The notes beneath the pieces were generated by a model. That model ran no database searches. It saw only the letters and a program-made list of their open reading frames with translations, and had not been told where the DNA came from. A stretch of 64,000 nt of DNA from Prunus persica. Taxonomy: Eukaryota > Streptophyta > Magnoliopsida > Rosales > Rosaceae. The translations under genes were made by a program, and so were the position numbers. The stretch is from NCBI RefSeq assembly GCF_000346465.2, contig NC_034011.1:4301508-4365507 (forward strand), written 5' to 3'. This document shows, piece by piece, positions 9,917-23,369 of the stretch (within the stretch, counting starts at the first letter, position 1; the number at the start of each line of letters is the position of its first letter).

Positions 9917-12900
9917 CTATCTAACTTGGAAGTTCAGTGTCCTTATGCAGTAGGCAAACATGAAGGCAAAGAAGAGTGTGAAGCCAACCAGAACCCCAGC
10001 CACTGGTCCCATGAAGTTTGGATCATATCCAAAATGGTCTTCTATGTACCCTTTCACAGTAGGGTCAGGTGTGATCCCAGGTGCTCTAATGGTGTCCTCA
10101 ATATCACCATACTGCGACACTATCAATCCATACACTGTCCATGCCACTGGACAGATCCAGTAATACCAAACCCACCACTTGGGTATTCTCTGAAAATTCC
10201 AAAGTTAAAGAACTTCGCATTAGCATACATTTAATGAGTTTCGATTACTTGGTCACCATTTTGGTAATGTTAACCAAGAAATCACATGAGTTTTTTTATA
10301 ATTGAATTTGAAAGTAGGTGCTTGTGGGAAGAAGAAAACTACTACTTACGGGTCTTGGGATGAAGAAACCTGAGAAGAGATTGAAGACCGAATAAAATGC
10401 AGTTGCGAATATGGCTGCTACTTGGTGGTTTGGTGTGATGGAAACGGTCATCATTCCGTAGTATGTGAAGTAAAGGAATGAGAAGAAGTTGATGAAGAAG
10501 AACCAGAAGAACTTTGCTGCTGTCCATTGGAAGCTCACCATAGCATACACTATCGCTGTATAATATGTAGTTTGAATAAACACATATGGTATTTCAACAA
10601 CGACCTGCAAGCCATATATATGGTTTTATTTGAATCAGTTAGATTGAGGTGGACAATTTGATAGCACAAAATTATGATATAATAATGTCTTGTGAATTGG
10701 ATGATTAATTTGTGTAAAATTTTAGTTACTGTAAGCATATAAGGCCCCTCACTTACCTGTGCCAGTGCATAAGGTAATGCAGAGTACATCCCAGCTGCTC
10801 TTTCTCGATAGAAAACTGTTCGTTCAATCGCAACAATTGGCTGAACTGTTGCGCAGTTATCGATTCCAACGTAAAGCACAGCAGCATACATAGCCCCAAT
10901 AATCATGGAAAGATCAGCTGTGCTTTCTCTGAATATGGAACAAAGACAAATAGCTCAGTAGTATGTAAACTCTCGGAGGCTTTTTTCTGTAGCAAAAAGA
11001 GCCCTACTTGAAGTTTTGAACTAGTTAAGCAGAGATAAGCGCATACCTTTTAGTGCCAACCTTCCAGAAAATAGTTCCAAGCAAAAGTGCAGCTACCAAG
11101 GTGAAAAAGAATCTAACAACGTTATAATCAGGACTTCGCCAATAAGTCCACCACTGCTTCCAGAGGCAAGACGTGAACTGCTTCCATGATGACTGAGAAT
11201 ACTGAGTCGTAAAATAGAGGTCATTTGCTCCTGCTGGTGGTGTGCTCAACTCCTTTACTAAAGCTTTGTTTCTCCTGGTCATAGAGAAGAATTTACATTT
11301 CCCAAAAGTCAGCCAAATTCTGGACCCTACAAACTATTAGTATTTCTAAACTTTTTGGTTTGTTTTTTACTTACTGGTGCAAGGAAGATGACTTGTAGTG
11401 TTGAGCAAAGTCCATTCCAAGCCGAAGCTCAGTTGATACCGAGCTCGCCTCTAGCATCCATGTGGCTGGATTATACTTCTCTTTGATTTTTGTCACACCA
11501 GGAACTGCCTGGAATAGATCAACAAGTACGGACTTAGATAATACTGCATTTGCTTATTTGTTTGTGCAACATTAAGAAAATGAAAAAGTTTCGGAAGGCA
11601 AAATACCTCAAAATATTCGACAATCTTGTGAGAATTGCGGCCCAAGGGTCCCGAATAGATAACTTGTCCTCCTCTCTTCAACAGTAGCAGCTCATCAAAG
11701 GCCTCGAAGATATCAATGCTAGGCTGATGAATTGTGCAGACAACTGTTCTCCCTGTGTCCACAGTGTTTCTAACAGTCCTCATAACAATTGCAGCTGCCC
11801 TTGCATCAAGACCTGATGTTGGCTCATCCATGAAAATGATTGAGGGATTAGCAACAAGCTCAACTGCAATTGTTAACCTCTTTCTTTGTTCAGTTGACAA
11901 CCCTGAAATTCCTGGGAGCCCCACTAAAGCATCTTTGAGACCGTCTAGCTCGACTAATTCCATCACTTGATCTACAAAAATCTGCAATTATCATAAAACA
12001 AAGAGCATGCATTTCAGAATTTAAATAATCACGCTATAGATTGTTCGGAGAAGTATTGCAGGGCATGATTTTACCATCTTTTCCTCATTGTTGACTTCTT
12101 TAGGGAGCCTAAGGAAAGCTGAGTAAATCAGTGACTCTTTGATAGTGACTTGGGGTGAGTGGATATCTGTTTGTTCACAATAACCAGAAATTCTTGCAAA
12201 CGTTTCTTGCTTCTTGGGGTACCCAGAAATTCTAATGTCCCCTTCAATATACCCACCGGTCTTTCTTCCTGCTAAGACATCCATCAAAGTTGTCTTCCCA
12301 GCCCCGCTGACCCCCATTAGAGCAGTCAAGACCCTAGGCCTAAATGCACCAGTTACTTCACGAAGTAGTTGCAGCCTGTCCTCTGCCACTCCTCCTTCCT
12401 TCATTTCCTGTTATTGTGCGAAGTAGTGAAGTTGGAATATAATATGATGTTTCAGGTTCATAAAGAGTGTAGAGGGAAAAAGAAATATCTCTTACCTGGG
12501 GCATGTCCACATAATAATTAACACTGTCAAAGGACATTGAAAGAGGAGTGAAGGGTAGAACCATTCCTCTCTTCGGGGCAACACCACTGGTGATTTCAAG
12601 AGACGAATCAGCATTTCTACTTAGTCCATTGGCATTGGATCGACTGCTCATTCTCCGGATTGTCATTTCTCCTAAAGATTTTTAGTCCAATAAGAAACTT
12701 GGATAACAAATTATTTTCACATTTCAATTGCCAAGAGTTTTCTGTTTCTTACTTGAGTTGTTTTCATCAGTAGAGGATAAAGATCTAGAAAATGAGTCTT
12801 TCTTTGACGGGGGCCTTCTAAGCCTTGGTTCTTCCTTTGATTCTTCTTGGTCGGCCTCCATTTCGTTTGCCACTTCTTCGGCTTGTGGCTTTCCGGGAGC

Positions 12901-15900
12901 TAGTTTATTGAAACAAGAGCATTAAAATCTTCACTTAGAAACAACAAATAAAAGAAGAAAATCCGTGTTTGACATAAAAGGAATGTTGATTTTTTACCGT
13001 TTAGGTACATAAGCGCGAGCGTATAAAGGACGTTGAAGAGAACTGCAAACCCAAGAATAGCGGCAGCTCCAATCCAATACCAGTATTTGTCAGGGTAAAC
13101 ATTAAAGTTATTTAGCACTGCCACACCCAAGCTGGTAACATTATCTGAAGCCTGCAACACAGTGAAGTCCATTTTAGAATCTAACCTTTTTGTTAAACAA
13201 ATCTAGCTCATCTATGATGCATGCAAGGAAGTGCCTTGTATGGCATACCAGTTTGTTCATCCACCTCGGAGAATACATTTCGTTTACAGTCAAAGCATTG
13301 AAGCCATATGTCATAGGTGAAACCCAGTATCCCCAAATCCACCACTTGGGAATTTCGCCTGTAAAAAATGAAGCAAACTCGTTGATGATTCAGTGAAGTA
13401 CTAACCGTGCTCATCTTTGTAGGTTTTTGACTGCTTTGACAACTACATTCAATATTCAGTTTCATGCTAACCTCTAGGAATTATGAAACCTCCAAGCATG
13501 AAAACAATGAGCACGATGAGAGTGCCCCCAGTGTGCGATATGATCATGGTCCTGCAGACTCCTGCAATAAGCCTAAACATCCCAGAAGCCATTTGTTGGA
13601 GCAAAAATAGCAACAATAGATGCTTGAAAAATCTGCAAATATTTTGACATATTCAAACTCAGAGTTTCTTGAAAAACTAAAGACATAAATGAAATAAAGC
13701 ATACAAATTTTGTACCTGCTAGCTTCTGGTGCAAATCCAATGGTGTAATATGTAATGGCCATCCAAATACAACATTCCAAGATGGATATAGGAATCCCAA
13801 GCAGGACAGATGGGACAGTGAAAGTCCAAGCAGGGTGGAAGAGTAGGTCTCTGTGCTTGTAAAACACAGGGAGCCTTGCAACGGTCAAAGAGAGCTCGGC
13901 AAAACCATTGAACATGTTAACGATCATGGAAAATATAAGTGCACCAACATAAACTGCTGCATCATCTTCATTCCTAGTGTTCATTTCGGTCCTCAAGAAA
14001 ACGGTGGAGGCTATAAATGCACATATTATAAGTTGGACCGTCTTGAAGATGTAGATGAAGGAGTTCCTCTTAATGAGCAGCCGTTCTTTGTCAAAGCAGG
14101 CCTTGAGAAGCTCCATTTTGGGTATTGAATATCTTGTGAACACAAGAGCTGCTTTGTGGCCGCGAGGCTTGTCGAAAGGGATTGAGAGCTCATTTTCGAG
14201 CCTCATGCCCACATGGAAGCGTTTGAACCTGTTTGCAAATTCTGTAACTGATACGTATCTGTATTGCTTCCTTCTGTCGTTCCAATATTGTTCTTGGTCT
14301 TTTCTTGATGTAACCTGAGAAAGTTTAACACAGTTATGGGTTGGAAAATTGGCCCATCAAAATTATGGATTTAGATTAGCACAATTTCATGGGCTGTTAA
14401 AACTGTTCAAACCATTCAAACCGATCCAATCAAACTCGGATATGTTTGATTCGTTTTTACACTAAAAATGTAAAATTGAATCGAGTCGAACCAAATTGCA
14501 ATTAATTTAGTGGCTCATTTAGAAATTGTCTAAACCGAACTAAGCTGCCATATTTTTTTTTTAATTTTAACAATGACATCTTCTTATTTGGTATCATCAT
14601 TTTACTATTTCATCTCAACATTGATATTAACCTTTTAATATGAAAAAATAAAATAAAATCGTTAAGGTATTCGTATTTGAACGAATTCTCTCTAAAAAAA
14701 TTGCTTAATTGCTTAGAAAGTGATCTGACTGAACCAATCCAATCATTAAATAAATTAGTGTAATTTGTTTATTTTACTACGTTATTTAATTCAAACTGCA
14801 ATATTTCATTATTCAACATATAATTTAAAACTTAAACCAAACCAAACCAAACCACAACATCTGAACCACTGATCACAACCTATCATATTTATTAAGTGAG
14901 ACCTATCAAGATTTTACCTCTTGCAAGAAATCAGCGGTTCCCTTTCGCTCGGGGCATCGAAATCCACAGCTCTCAAAGAACTCTAAAATGTTATCACGTG
15001 GGCCCTGGTAGACAATCTGGCCTTCCGATAGAAGGATGATGTCATCAAAGAGATCGAACGTCTCAGGAGCAGGTTGGAGTAGGGACATCAAGATTGTGGC
15101 CTCAGTGATGTGTACAATTTGTTGTAGGCACTTCACTATTTGAAATGTCGTGGAGCTATCTAGACCCGTTGAGATCTCATCCATGAACAACGTTTTAGTA
15201 GGCCCCACAATCATCTCACCTGTGTTTCACCATATTAATTTGAGCTTGTCAACACATTGTAATTGTACACGCACATAAATATTTTTTAATACAAGAAAAC
15301 ATTTATAAAAAAATTGCACATATGAAGTTTATTTGAAATATTTGTTTTATAATATACTATGACTCCTAATTTGAGATTTTTCATTTTTAATTTCTTAAAA
15401 AAATTTGACGGTACGATAATAAATTTAATTAATCAACATAAAAAGAAAAAAAAGACCTAAAAAAAATTAATTGTTTAAATTTGTCTTCATATGATCAATA
15501 TATACATTAGAATCTACTTATTAATAAATTAAGGTATGTCTTTTAGGATTGATATTGGTCCATTAGGGTATTCGAATTGATTTAGCAACAACTTATGGTC
15601 CTATGGTCCTTTGGAAAGATGAAGGAATTCATACATTCTATTTGTACCACGTAAGTAGTTAAATTACTCTTTTTATCATTGGAACTCGGAAGAGTTCACA
15701 AGTTTGATTCTCTACTTGCCTGTTAATAATAATAAAAAATCGTTTAATTACTCTTCATAAAATATTTCTCATCCAAGATAGACCCTTCAAGACTTAAGAC
15801 AGATAGTTCTATGAAGAGGAAAAAAAACAAAAACAAAAAAGAGGGGGTCCTTTTTTCTTTTAAAATTTTCAACTACAATAATTAAAAATTCTATTCCTAT

Positions 15901-18854
15901 AAAATATTTTTATTTTAAAATTTTCCAAAGAGAACGTGTGTTTTGTTTAAAACAAAATAAAGATGATAACAATGTCATGTAACAAATTTTTTTTTTTTTA
16001 TATTCTAAAAACTGACGTTTTTTTTTTCTTATTTAATTTCTAACAATGTGCTAAAGAAGTTGTAACAAAATTTGAATAAATTGAAGGAAATATAAAAGTC
16101 AATACATTTTAAAAGGGTAAACTTGGAAAATAAAAACTAACTTGTGTGATGCATTAATGACATTGTTTTAAGTGTAAAGAAATGACACTTATTATGAGGA
16201 GAATGGAGAATGTCCAAAACATAAGGTTAGAGAGAAAGTTGCTAGCATTAAATAAAGATGGAAATTGACCTGTGGTAACTCGTTTTCTCTGCCCACCAGA
16301 AATCCCTCTCTGCATCTCATCTCCAACAATTGTATCCTTGCAAATATCAAGCCCCAAAATCTGTTCCAAATTCAATCCAAAATCATGTCAGCAATTACAT
16401 GAGGTCATGCGCTTCATCACTATTTTAATTAGCAAGACATTGTAAAGGGTGTTTTAGTAAATTGACTTGGTATTGTTGGTGACCTGTGCCTTTCATTCAT
16501 GATCTGGTTGTGGAAAATCTCTTCGTAATTAATATGAAAGCAAACCAGGGCGGCGGCACTGGCACTTTATTTTTTTGTCACCACCTTTAATAATTAATTT
16601 AAAGAATATATTTATATATATATATATATATAATTAAGAAATACTCACTTTTAGAGTATAATCTGTAATGAGACTGCTCTCAATTCCTCCGATTGAAGTA
16701 GCCTGCCAAAAAAAAAAAAAAAAAAAATTAGATTACAGAAATTTTCCTATACGGAAGTCCGGATGTTAGATAAATAAATCTTATGAATACAAATATCATA
16801 TACCTTCATGAAAAGGTCTACTTCTAGCTCTGGAAATATTCCAGCGGCCTTTTCTCTTCTAGCAAGTTCAGAAAGAAGTTCTACATATATAAAACCCAAC
16901 AAATATAATTTTAACAATTATTATCAAATTCATTTCTAAAATTACAAATAAATGAATGAATAAATAAAGAGAGCCAAATTTGAGTTTGAGTTTGGGTTTG
17001 GTGGGTTACCATATCGACTACCAACCCCTTGGCACCTTGCTGAAAAATCTAAGGTTTCTTTGACTGTCATAACTCCTGTATGAACATCATTTTGGCTAAT
17101 GTATGCAGATGTCTTTTGCGGCACAAATTCATTCAGCCTGTACCCATTGTAAGTGATTTCTCCTTTAACCTGTTCAATATTTAAAAATAATAAATAATTT
17201 TAAAAAAGTTATTATTATTATTGTCATAAATCCTATTTTATTAACAGTGTCTTTTGACCCCTGACCTTCAAGGCTGGGTCCAATTTCCCAGCTAGTGCCA
17301 GCAAAAGGGTTGTTTTCCCTGAGGATGGGGGACCTAGTAAAAGGGCCATCCTACAACCCAAAAAAAAAAAAAAAAAGTTACAAAAACACTAATTAATCAA
17401 AATCAATAACTAATGACCTCATCTAATTATTAATTTGGAATAAACTCCCTATTAGTTACCGTAAACCTTACCTTGAAGGTTTAATAATGCCAGAGGCTTC
17501 TTTGAGAATTGTTAACTTTGTTCTCTTAGCCAATCTAATTCCAATTAAGCCAAGAGCTGATTCTGCAATGTTCCGAGCAACATTTGGGAGGGTGGGAAGA
17601 GCTCTGGTGCCGACATGGCAATCAGCTTCAACGGTCAAATGCTCAAACCTAACTTCCACTGTTGGAAGTCTAATCCCAACCCTGAAATCAATTACAACAC
17701 ATGAGCAACTTAATTATTTAACCATAATTAATATGCTCCAATTTGATTCCCTTTACAATAAAAGAGCTGAAAGTTCTTTTCTTGACCTAATTTGTTTGTC
17801 CCTTAAGAAATTAATGAAAGATACACAATATTAAGCAACATGGAACTCATAAATTAGTATTCAGCTTGCATCACAAGCCTTCTACTATGCTCACCAAGAC
17901 AGCGACTTAAGCTAGTTTTTGTTTTTCACATCTTCATGTTCCATTTGGCCTCTAATCAAGGTCAAAGAAACGATAAACGAAAGCGATCAATGGTAAATTA
18001 TGTATGAAAGCGACCATGCAATTAATTAATTAAATAAAACTTAACCATATCTAAGTAATGATACATGGATGACATAGTTGATGCATCATCAATCTCTCAT
18101 GTAACAAATTCTAAAGGCCGAACACCTCTACCCTGAAATGTTACATAACTCACAAATATTAGTGAGTTCCGCATCCATTAATGCGAGATGCATCCGCATT
18201 GCGTCTGTTTCATTCAAAAAAATTTATTTTTTTAGGACATTTCCTATTGAGAGAAGTGATAATAACTTACTAAACTTTTTTTTTCTTAATATTATGTCTC
18301 TTCACTAGCATAAGTGAGACTGCAAGTGAGTTTCACTTTTGTGAGAGATGTGAGAGTAAATGTTTTAATATGAGTTATTGAAAATGGCTTTCTACTAAAT
18401 ATCAACAAAAAACGAGATGAGAGAGACAGAAAAAAAGGAATATACCGGTTGCACTTAAGTTTAATCATGGTAGAACTTACTTATCAATTCTAGTTCTGAA
18501 CTTTTTCAAGAACTTCTCATTGTCTTCCTCTGCAACCTTAAAAATCCTGTCAATGAAATTTTGACGGTCGTTTATGTCGAGCTTTAGAACGTCAACCTCC
18601 TTATGCACCACTTTGTTGTTGTTGTGGTGGTGTCCTTGAGGTTCTGTTCCCACACAGGACTTGATGATGCTTGTTCTTAGCCGATCATATGTGGGCAGTT
18701 TCTCAATGGCTGCCCATTTCAGAGCTTCTTCATCTTCATCCACGTGGCTGCTTCTCCGAGAGTGCGAGGTACTCACAAACGCTTCTTCCATTCTCCAACT
18801 TGCTCTGCTAAAACTCCTGCTTATGCTTCTGCTATGGCTATGGCTATGGTCCAT
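9917..18854 (-). CDS. full-size PDR-type ABCG transporter (ABCG29/ABCG36-like)
   Basis: Plasma-membrane ATP-driven exporter of the plant PDR subfamily, whose members move defence compounds, lignin precursors, auxin precursors or metals; the substrate here is unknown. Exons in transcript order: 18481-18854, 17472-17681, 17266-17350, 17010-17169, 16804-16880, 16649-16702, 16270-16360, 14918-15219, 13716-14314, 13472-13632, 13249-13358, 12998-13151, 12753-12899, 12496-12671, 12075-12407, 11607-11981, 11375-11508, 11047-11274, 10757-10928, 10350-10604, 9917-10189. The joined frame is open, 1489 aa, normal for the family. NBD1: Walker [10 protein letters not shown] near 201, signature ISGGQRKR near 340, Walker B LFMDE near 361. 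Membrane block 1 about 545-790. NBD2: Walker [10 protein letters not shown] near 932, LSTEQRKRL near 1039, Walker B IIFMDE near 1059. Membrane block 2 about 1228 to the end, closing in LNFQVR. The Ser/Arg-rich N-terminus favours the ABCG29/36 clade. Confidence 0.93.
14315..14917. other. intron 8 of the ABCG gene, AT-rich
   Basis: Contains degenerate repeated phrases of the type CAAACCGATCCAATC and ACCAATCCAATCATT, suggesting an old decayed MITE, but no clean ends or target duplication. Confidence 0.35.
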
Positions 18855-18937
18855 TTTTGACTTACCCTTCTGAAATGTTTTTTAAAAAAAAGATGAGCAA
18901 AAATGGAAAAGCTTTAAAAAAAAGATTAGCAAAATGG

Positions 18938-18946
18938 TATATATAT
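18938..18946 (-). promoter_or_regulatory. TATA-like site of the ABCG gene
   Basis: A TATATATA run about 85 bp upstream of the ABCG start codon on the minus strand. Position and composition fit a core promoter; no transcript evidence is available here. Confidence 0.4.
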
Positions 18947-18960
18947 GCAATATCTTCTTT

Positions 18961-19496
18961 CTTGAAAACCATATACGGGGTATGACCTCTGAGAGTTGAT
19001 AAAGAAAATGCTCTCTTTTCTTTCACGCAAAGTTATTTGGCTTTGATATGACATTGCTGTCTATATATATGGTAATGGTGACGATTCTTGGTTCTTGTGA
19101 TATTTTGTGTTGCATTGGTGATGTTTGAAATGTGATTCGATTTTGCAATGAGTAGGCTACAATTCAAATGAAGTCCAATTTCAGCTCCCTCCAAATTCCT
19201 AAGACTTTTTCTTTGTTGTAGATAATTTTTGTATATCTGTCTTTTGTTTGGACCAATTTTGGTTTTCTTGGTTGAACTGTGGTGAATCAGATTGTTGTTG
19301 GTTACTTGAGAAGACTTAGAATAACAAAGCTAGTCTCTGACTCTAAGTACGCAGTTGTATAGGAAAACCTTCTACTTAATGGAAAATACTTTTTTTTAAT
19401 GTTTATTACATTGTCAAAGCTTTCAACTTGAATTATTAACTGTGTGAATTCTTATTTGAATACGTAATTAGATTGACATTAAAAGCATGATACGTC
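18961..19496 (-). promoter_or_regulatory. ABCG upstream region, source of the duplicated block
   Basis: Sequence immediately upstream of the TATA-like site, nearly identical to 2652-3172. It probably holds promoter elements of the transporter, though no individual motif is certain. Confidence 0.55.
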
Positions 19497-20039
19497 CTGC
19501 ATTTTACCATTTGGAGACGGGCAAGTGCAATTCCTTTGGTTGCAAAGATATTCTCGTTCTACTTTTATCATTATCACATGAGCAAATGTATTTGTCGACT
19601 TCGCTAGCAGTTTAATGGTCCCCAAATCAATGTGGCTATTTGTTAATTAAAATTAAACAAAACAAATACAAATATAATGTTGCTAGTTGTTTATTTTATC
19701 ATCAAGTGAAAATTATATTCATAATCTAGCTACAAATAACCAATACATGTATGAAAATTGTACAACTTTAGAAGGGGTACATCAACATCATCAATTCAAG
19801 GGAAATATTGTCTTCCGACAACAACTATAGCCACAAATGGCCAATATAACTTAACCGCATAAAGGTAGCAGGCTTGGTTAACCCAAAGGAGTATGGGAAA
19901 AATATTGATTTATATAACTAAATTAAAATGAAACCATCAAGTTAGGCACTTAAAAAGTCCCTTAAAACATAATTAAATTACAATGAAATATGCTAAAACT
20001 AATATCATGAAGATTAAAGTAAATAATGATTGTAATCTT
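19497..20039. other. gene-free spacer
   Basis: AT-rich. A segment at about 19590-19640 (TTAATGGTCC, CAAATCAATG) resembles about 23450-23500, hinting at another small local duplication. No gene seen. Confidence 0.4.
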
Positions 20040-20240
20040 TAAATCAACTATACTAAATGAATCCATGAATGCCAAATTTTCAGTGGAAGTTCGGTTGGGT
20101 TGGCTCCCCAGTTCGAATTCGGGGCAGTTGCAACATCTGGTGGCCAGCTGTAGGCTCAATTATGCGAGTGGGGATTAGTCAAGGTGCACCCAAACTAGCC
20201 CAGACATCTCATGATATTTATCAAAAAATTAAAATAAAGA
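20040..20240 (+). mobile_element. probable tRNA-derived SINE remnant
   Basis: A B-box-like GTTCGAATTC near 20110 is followed by GGATTAGTCAAGGTGCACCC and TAGCCCAGACATC. This resembles the conserved 3' domain of angiosperm Au/Angio-domain SINEs (typically GTCGAGGTGCGCG, then GGCCCGGACACC). An A-rich tail follows. The A-box and target duplication are not clear, so the copy may be 5' truncated. Confidence 0.5.
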
Positions 20241-20333
20241 TAAAAATGAGAGTATGCGACAACCACAAAATCCCTTAGGATTTCGAGGGAAAATTCGAGG
20301 ATGGATTGGCTCCTGTCAAACACTCTATACGGA

Positions 20334-20465
20334 GCACAATTTAAATATGTTAATCAACATTAATTGTGGCTAGATATAGACCCAAACCTAAGTGGGACCT
20401 TTTGTAGGTTCTCTACGTGTACAGAGCACAATTTAGATATGTTAATCAATATTAATTGTGGCTAA
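20334..20465. repeat. ~40-bp direct repeat pair
   Basis: AGCACAATTTAAATATGTT and its continuation through TAATTGTGGCTA occurs at about 20334-20374 and again at about 20424-20463 with few changes. Function unknown. Confidence 0.75.
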
Positions 20466-20568
20466 TAGAAGGGTGCGTTTTCCAACATTTAAAATTGACC
20501 ACGCCCTTTGTGGGTGCCGTGATCTTTTTTTTTTTTTTTAAGCACAAATGTACAGCATATGTAGCTAA

Positions 20569-21005
20569 GAGCATCTTCAACTAATGTGTTAAAAGTGTCA
20601 TATAGACATTTAACAGCTCGAAATAACATCTCACATCACTCTAACCGATGTGTCAAAGCTGATGTGGAATGAAGGCTGAAGGTTGAGATGTTATTTTTGA
20701 CATCAAATTTAAATTTGATGGCTGATATGGCAATTTAACATCTTACACAGCTTTACATTCCATCCGATATGTCAAATTAAATTATTATTTTATTACATTT
20801 TAGTGTTGATTTATTTTCAATTTAAAAAAATAATAATAATAAAATATTCATTTGACATCTTGCTTTTCGGATATCAAAAATAACATCTCAACCTCCAGCC
20901 TTCATTCCACATCAGCTTTGACACATCGGTTGGAGTGATGTGAGATGTTATTTCTAGCTGTTAAATGTCTACGTGGCACGTTTGACACATCGGTTGAAGA
21001 TGCTC
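20569..21005. mobile_element. Tourist-like (PIF/Harbinger) MITE
   Basis: The ends read GAGCATCTTCAAC and GTTGAAGATGCTC, inside longer inverted arms of about 120 bp that include GATGTGGAATGAAGGCTG and its complement. The flanking target duplication is TAA (20566-20568 and 21006-21008), which is diagnostic of PIF/Harbinger. Length 437 bp, non-coding. Confidence 0.9.
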
Positions 21006-22289
21006 TAATATAGGAGGAAAGACAAGTGGCTTTTGCCCCATTTTCTAATGGTGTGGTCCAAAAATTTCCAATCAAATGTAATTTGAGAATTAATGTTGAA
21101 TCTTATCCGAGGATTTCTAACTTCGACATCTAGAAATTAAAGTTGTGAAATTAGATCTATATATGTAAGTTCTGAAAATTATTATAATTTTTTAAATTGA
21201 TAAATTCTAATTTTTTAGAACTACCGTGATCTATTTCAAAATTATAACATTATATCAAATGGTTATGTGTCTTCATTTTATTGAAGAAGGGTGAGAAGCA
21301 CAGAAAAACCAAGGGGATCTTCAAGAAATTTCAAACCTTTCATAATATCATAGTAAGACTTCACGTGTTGGGTCCAACAGTGACGTCATACATGCTCTTA
21401 CATCACCCAATATTGTCAACTTGTTAGGTTTAAAACTTCGCCACACGTGCGGGGGCGTGTTGAGAGTGCTTGTCCCATATTGAAATATTAAGGGACCTAG
21501 CCTGTGTTTATAAGGAGTTGGGCTACTCCCCCCATTACCAATTGATTTTAAAGTGGAACCTCAACTTCCTTCAGATCTATTATATATAATACACTATATG
21601 AACTGATATCACAAAGTTCTAATCTATTATATCCTTCCACAGCCCAGTTTTGTGTAGCTTCGATGGTCCATCCAAACCCTAAACATAAACTTCACGATAA
21701 ACATGCTAGTATTACAATTACAATAGAGTTATGTTATAAGTGAGAGCAACTTTATCCAAATTGATCGTGACGAGAGATTTCATAGACTCTTCTATAAAAG
21801 ATTAAAACTGATCCAAGTCGAAGGGAAGATGGAATTCAAAGGAAGAAAGTTAAAATGGAGTGGACCATAGTAATTAGCTGGAAGGCAGGCGTTGGCGATT
21901 ATTGAAGAATGGAAGCTGATGAGCACCAGATGAAAGGAGACGGAAAGCAGCCGAAGTGATGTATGACGCACACTTTTGACTCGATGAAACTTGTTCGAAG
22001 CAGCACGTTGGTATTAAACAAAGAAATGCGGTGCAGGCAATTGGCCTTGGAAGAAAAAGGTTTGATTGTAAAAGGAGAAGTAGAGAAGCAATAGCAGTTC
22101 AGGAAGGAACAAAATAAAATAAGTTTTCAACTTCCCTGGCTCCCGAATGACCCCAAAAAAAAAGAAAAAAATTCCAGGTTCGACTTCATATCATTTCAAG
22201 GACTTTTTCTTTGTGGTGGGGGACTTGGTTACGCCAACTAAAACCTATGTTCCGATGTCTTCTTGGTTAGATAGGTCTTCAGCTATAGT
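21006..22289. other. gene-free region with LTR-like sequence
   Basis: About 21370-21640 contains phrases typical of plant LTR ends (GTCCCATATTG, a TATA-like GTTTATAAGG and AAGTGGAACCTCAAC), which may be a solo LTR, but no matching ends or target duplication were found. The remainder is featureless; a short open frame near 22147-22332 overlaps the next MITE and is not a gene. Confidence 0.35.
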
Positions 22290-22626
22290 CAAAGACGGAG
22301 CCAAGAATTTAAGTAAGAGAAGACACCTTTAAAAATTCAAACACTTTTTTTTTATGATAAATCAATCTAGTTTTTAAGAATTCTATTTTTTTTTCCTTTA
22401 TTTTTTGTATGAATAACCTACCACTCTTTTATGATAACAAATACATGCAATTCAAAATAAATTTAGACATAAAAATGAAAGAGAAGCAAAAAAAAATAGT
22501 GGGTATTTAAGAATTTGTGAGAAATTTTATAATATTTTTACAATATCACTAACATATAATTGTCTATACAACAATATTTGAGAGTGGGCTAGTGCCCACC
22601 CTAGGCATGGATTGGCTCCGCTAGTG
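22290..22626. mobile_element. hAT-type MITE
   Basis: The terminal inverted repeats CAAAGACGGAGCC and GGCTCCGCTAGTG are imperfect but aligned. An exact 8-bp target duplication GCTATAGT flanks the element (22282-22289 and 22627-22634), as expected for hAT. Length 337 bp, AT-rich, no coding capacity. Confidence 0.85.
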
Positions 22627-23309
22627 GCTATAGTATGATAGAGAGAAGAGTTGAAATAATAACAAAGTCAGTCACCTCAATATATAATTTTATGTCTTTT
22701 TTTCTTTTTAATACAAGTGATAGTCTAAACTGACGACAGAGAAGGGGGGTTTATCACATACACTATCAAGATGCTGTAGGAATTTGAACATGAGATCACT
22801 GATCTGCAAGTAAAGGCTATTTTTACTGGGCTAGACCCAATTGGTATATTAGTTTTGAGTTAGATGTTCTAATTGTATCATCATGCATGCAATGAAAAAT
22901 GTTTACTTACTATAGTTTAGTTAGGGACAAAATTAGGTATCTTTATGAATCATACAAATCGACAGTCTTGGTATAACAATTACGATCCTCATAACGAAAC
23001 TGTCCATTTAATTGATACATATAAATAATTAAATAATCTCTAATTCAATTAATTTTTGATAAAGATGATCTCATATGGTGATTTAGAAAATCAATGGTTC
23101 CATCATGTGAAGAATAAAAATTAGTTAATCACAACATGGTGAATAATTAGATGCACCTAAAATTGTGTAACCTTTACACATAAAAATGAGAAAACTTGCG
23201 TTTACCGAAACAATGTTCTAGACAGCCTCTCTTTCCCTTTATCATCCTTTCGTCGTCGGTGGATTTCATTGCATCATTTCATCTCTATGGTATGATCTCT
23301 TTCACATTC

Positions 23310-23369
<60 letters not shown>

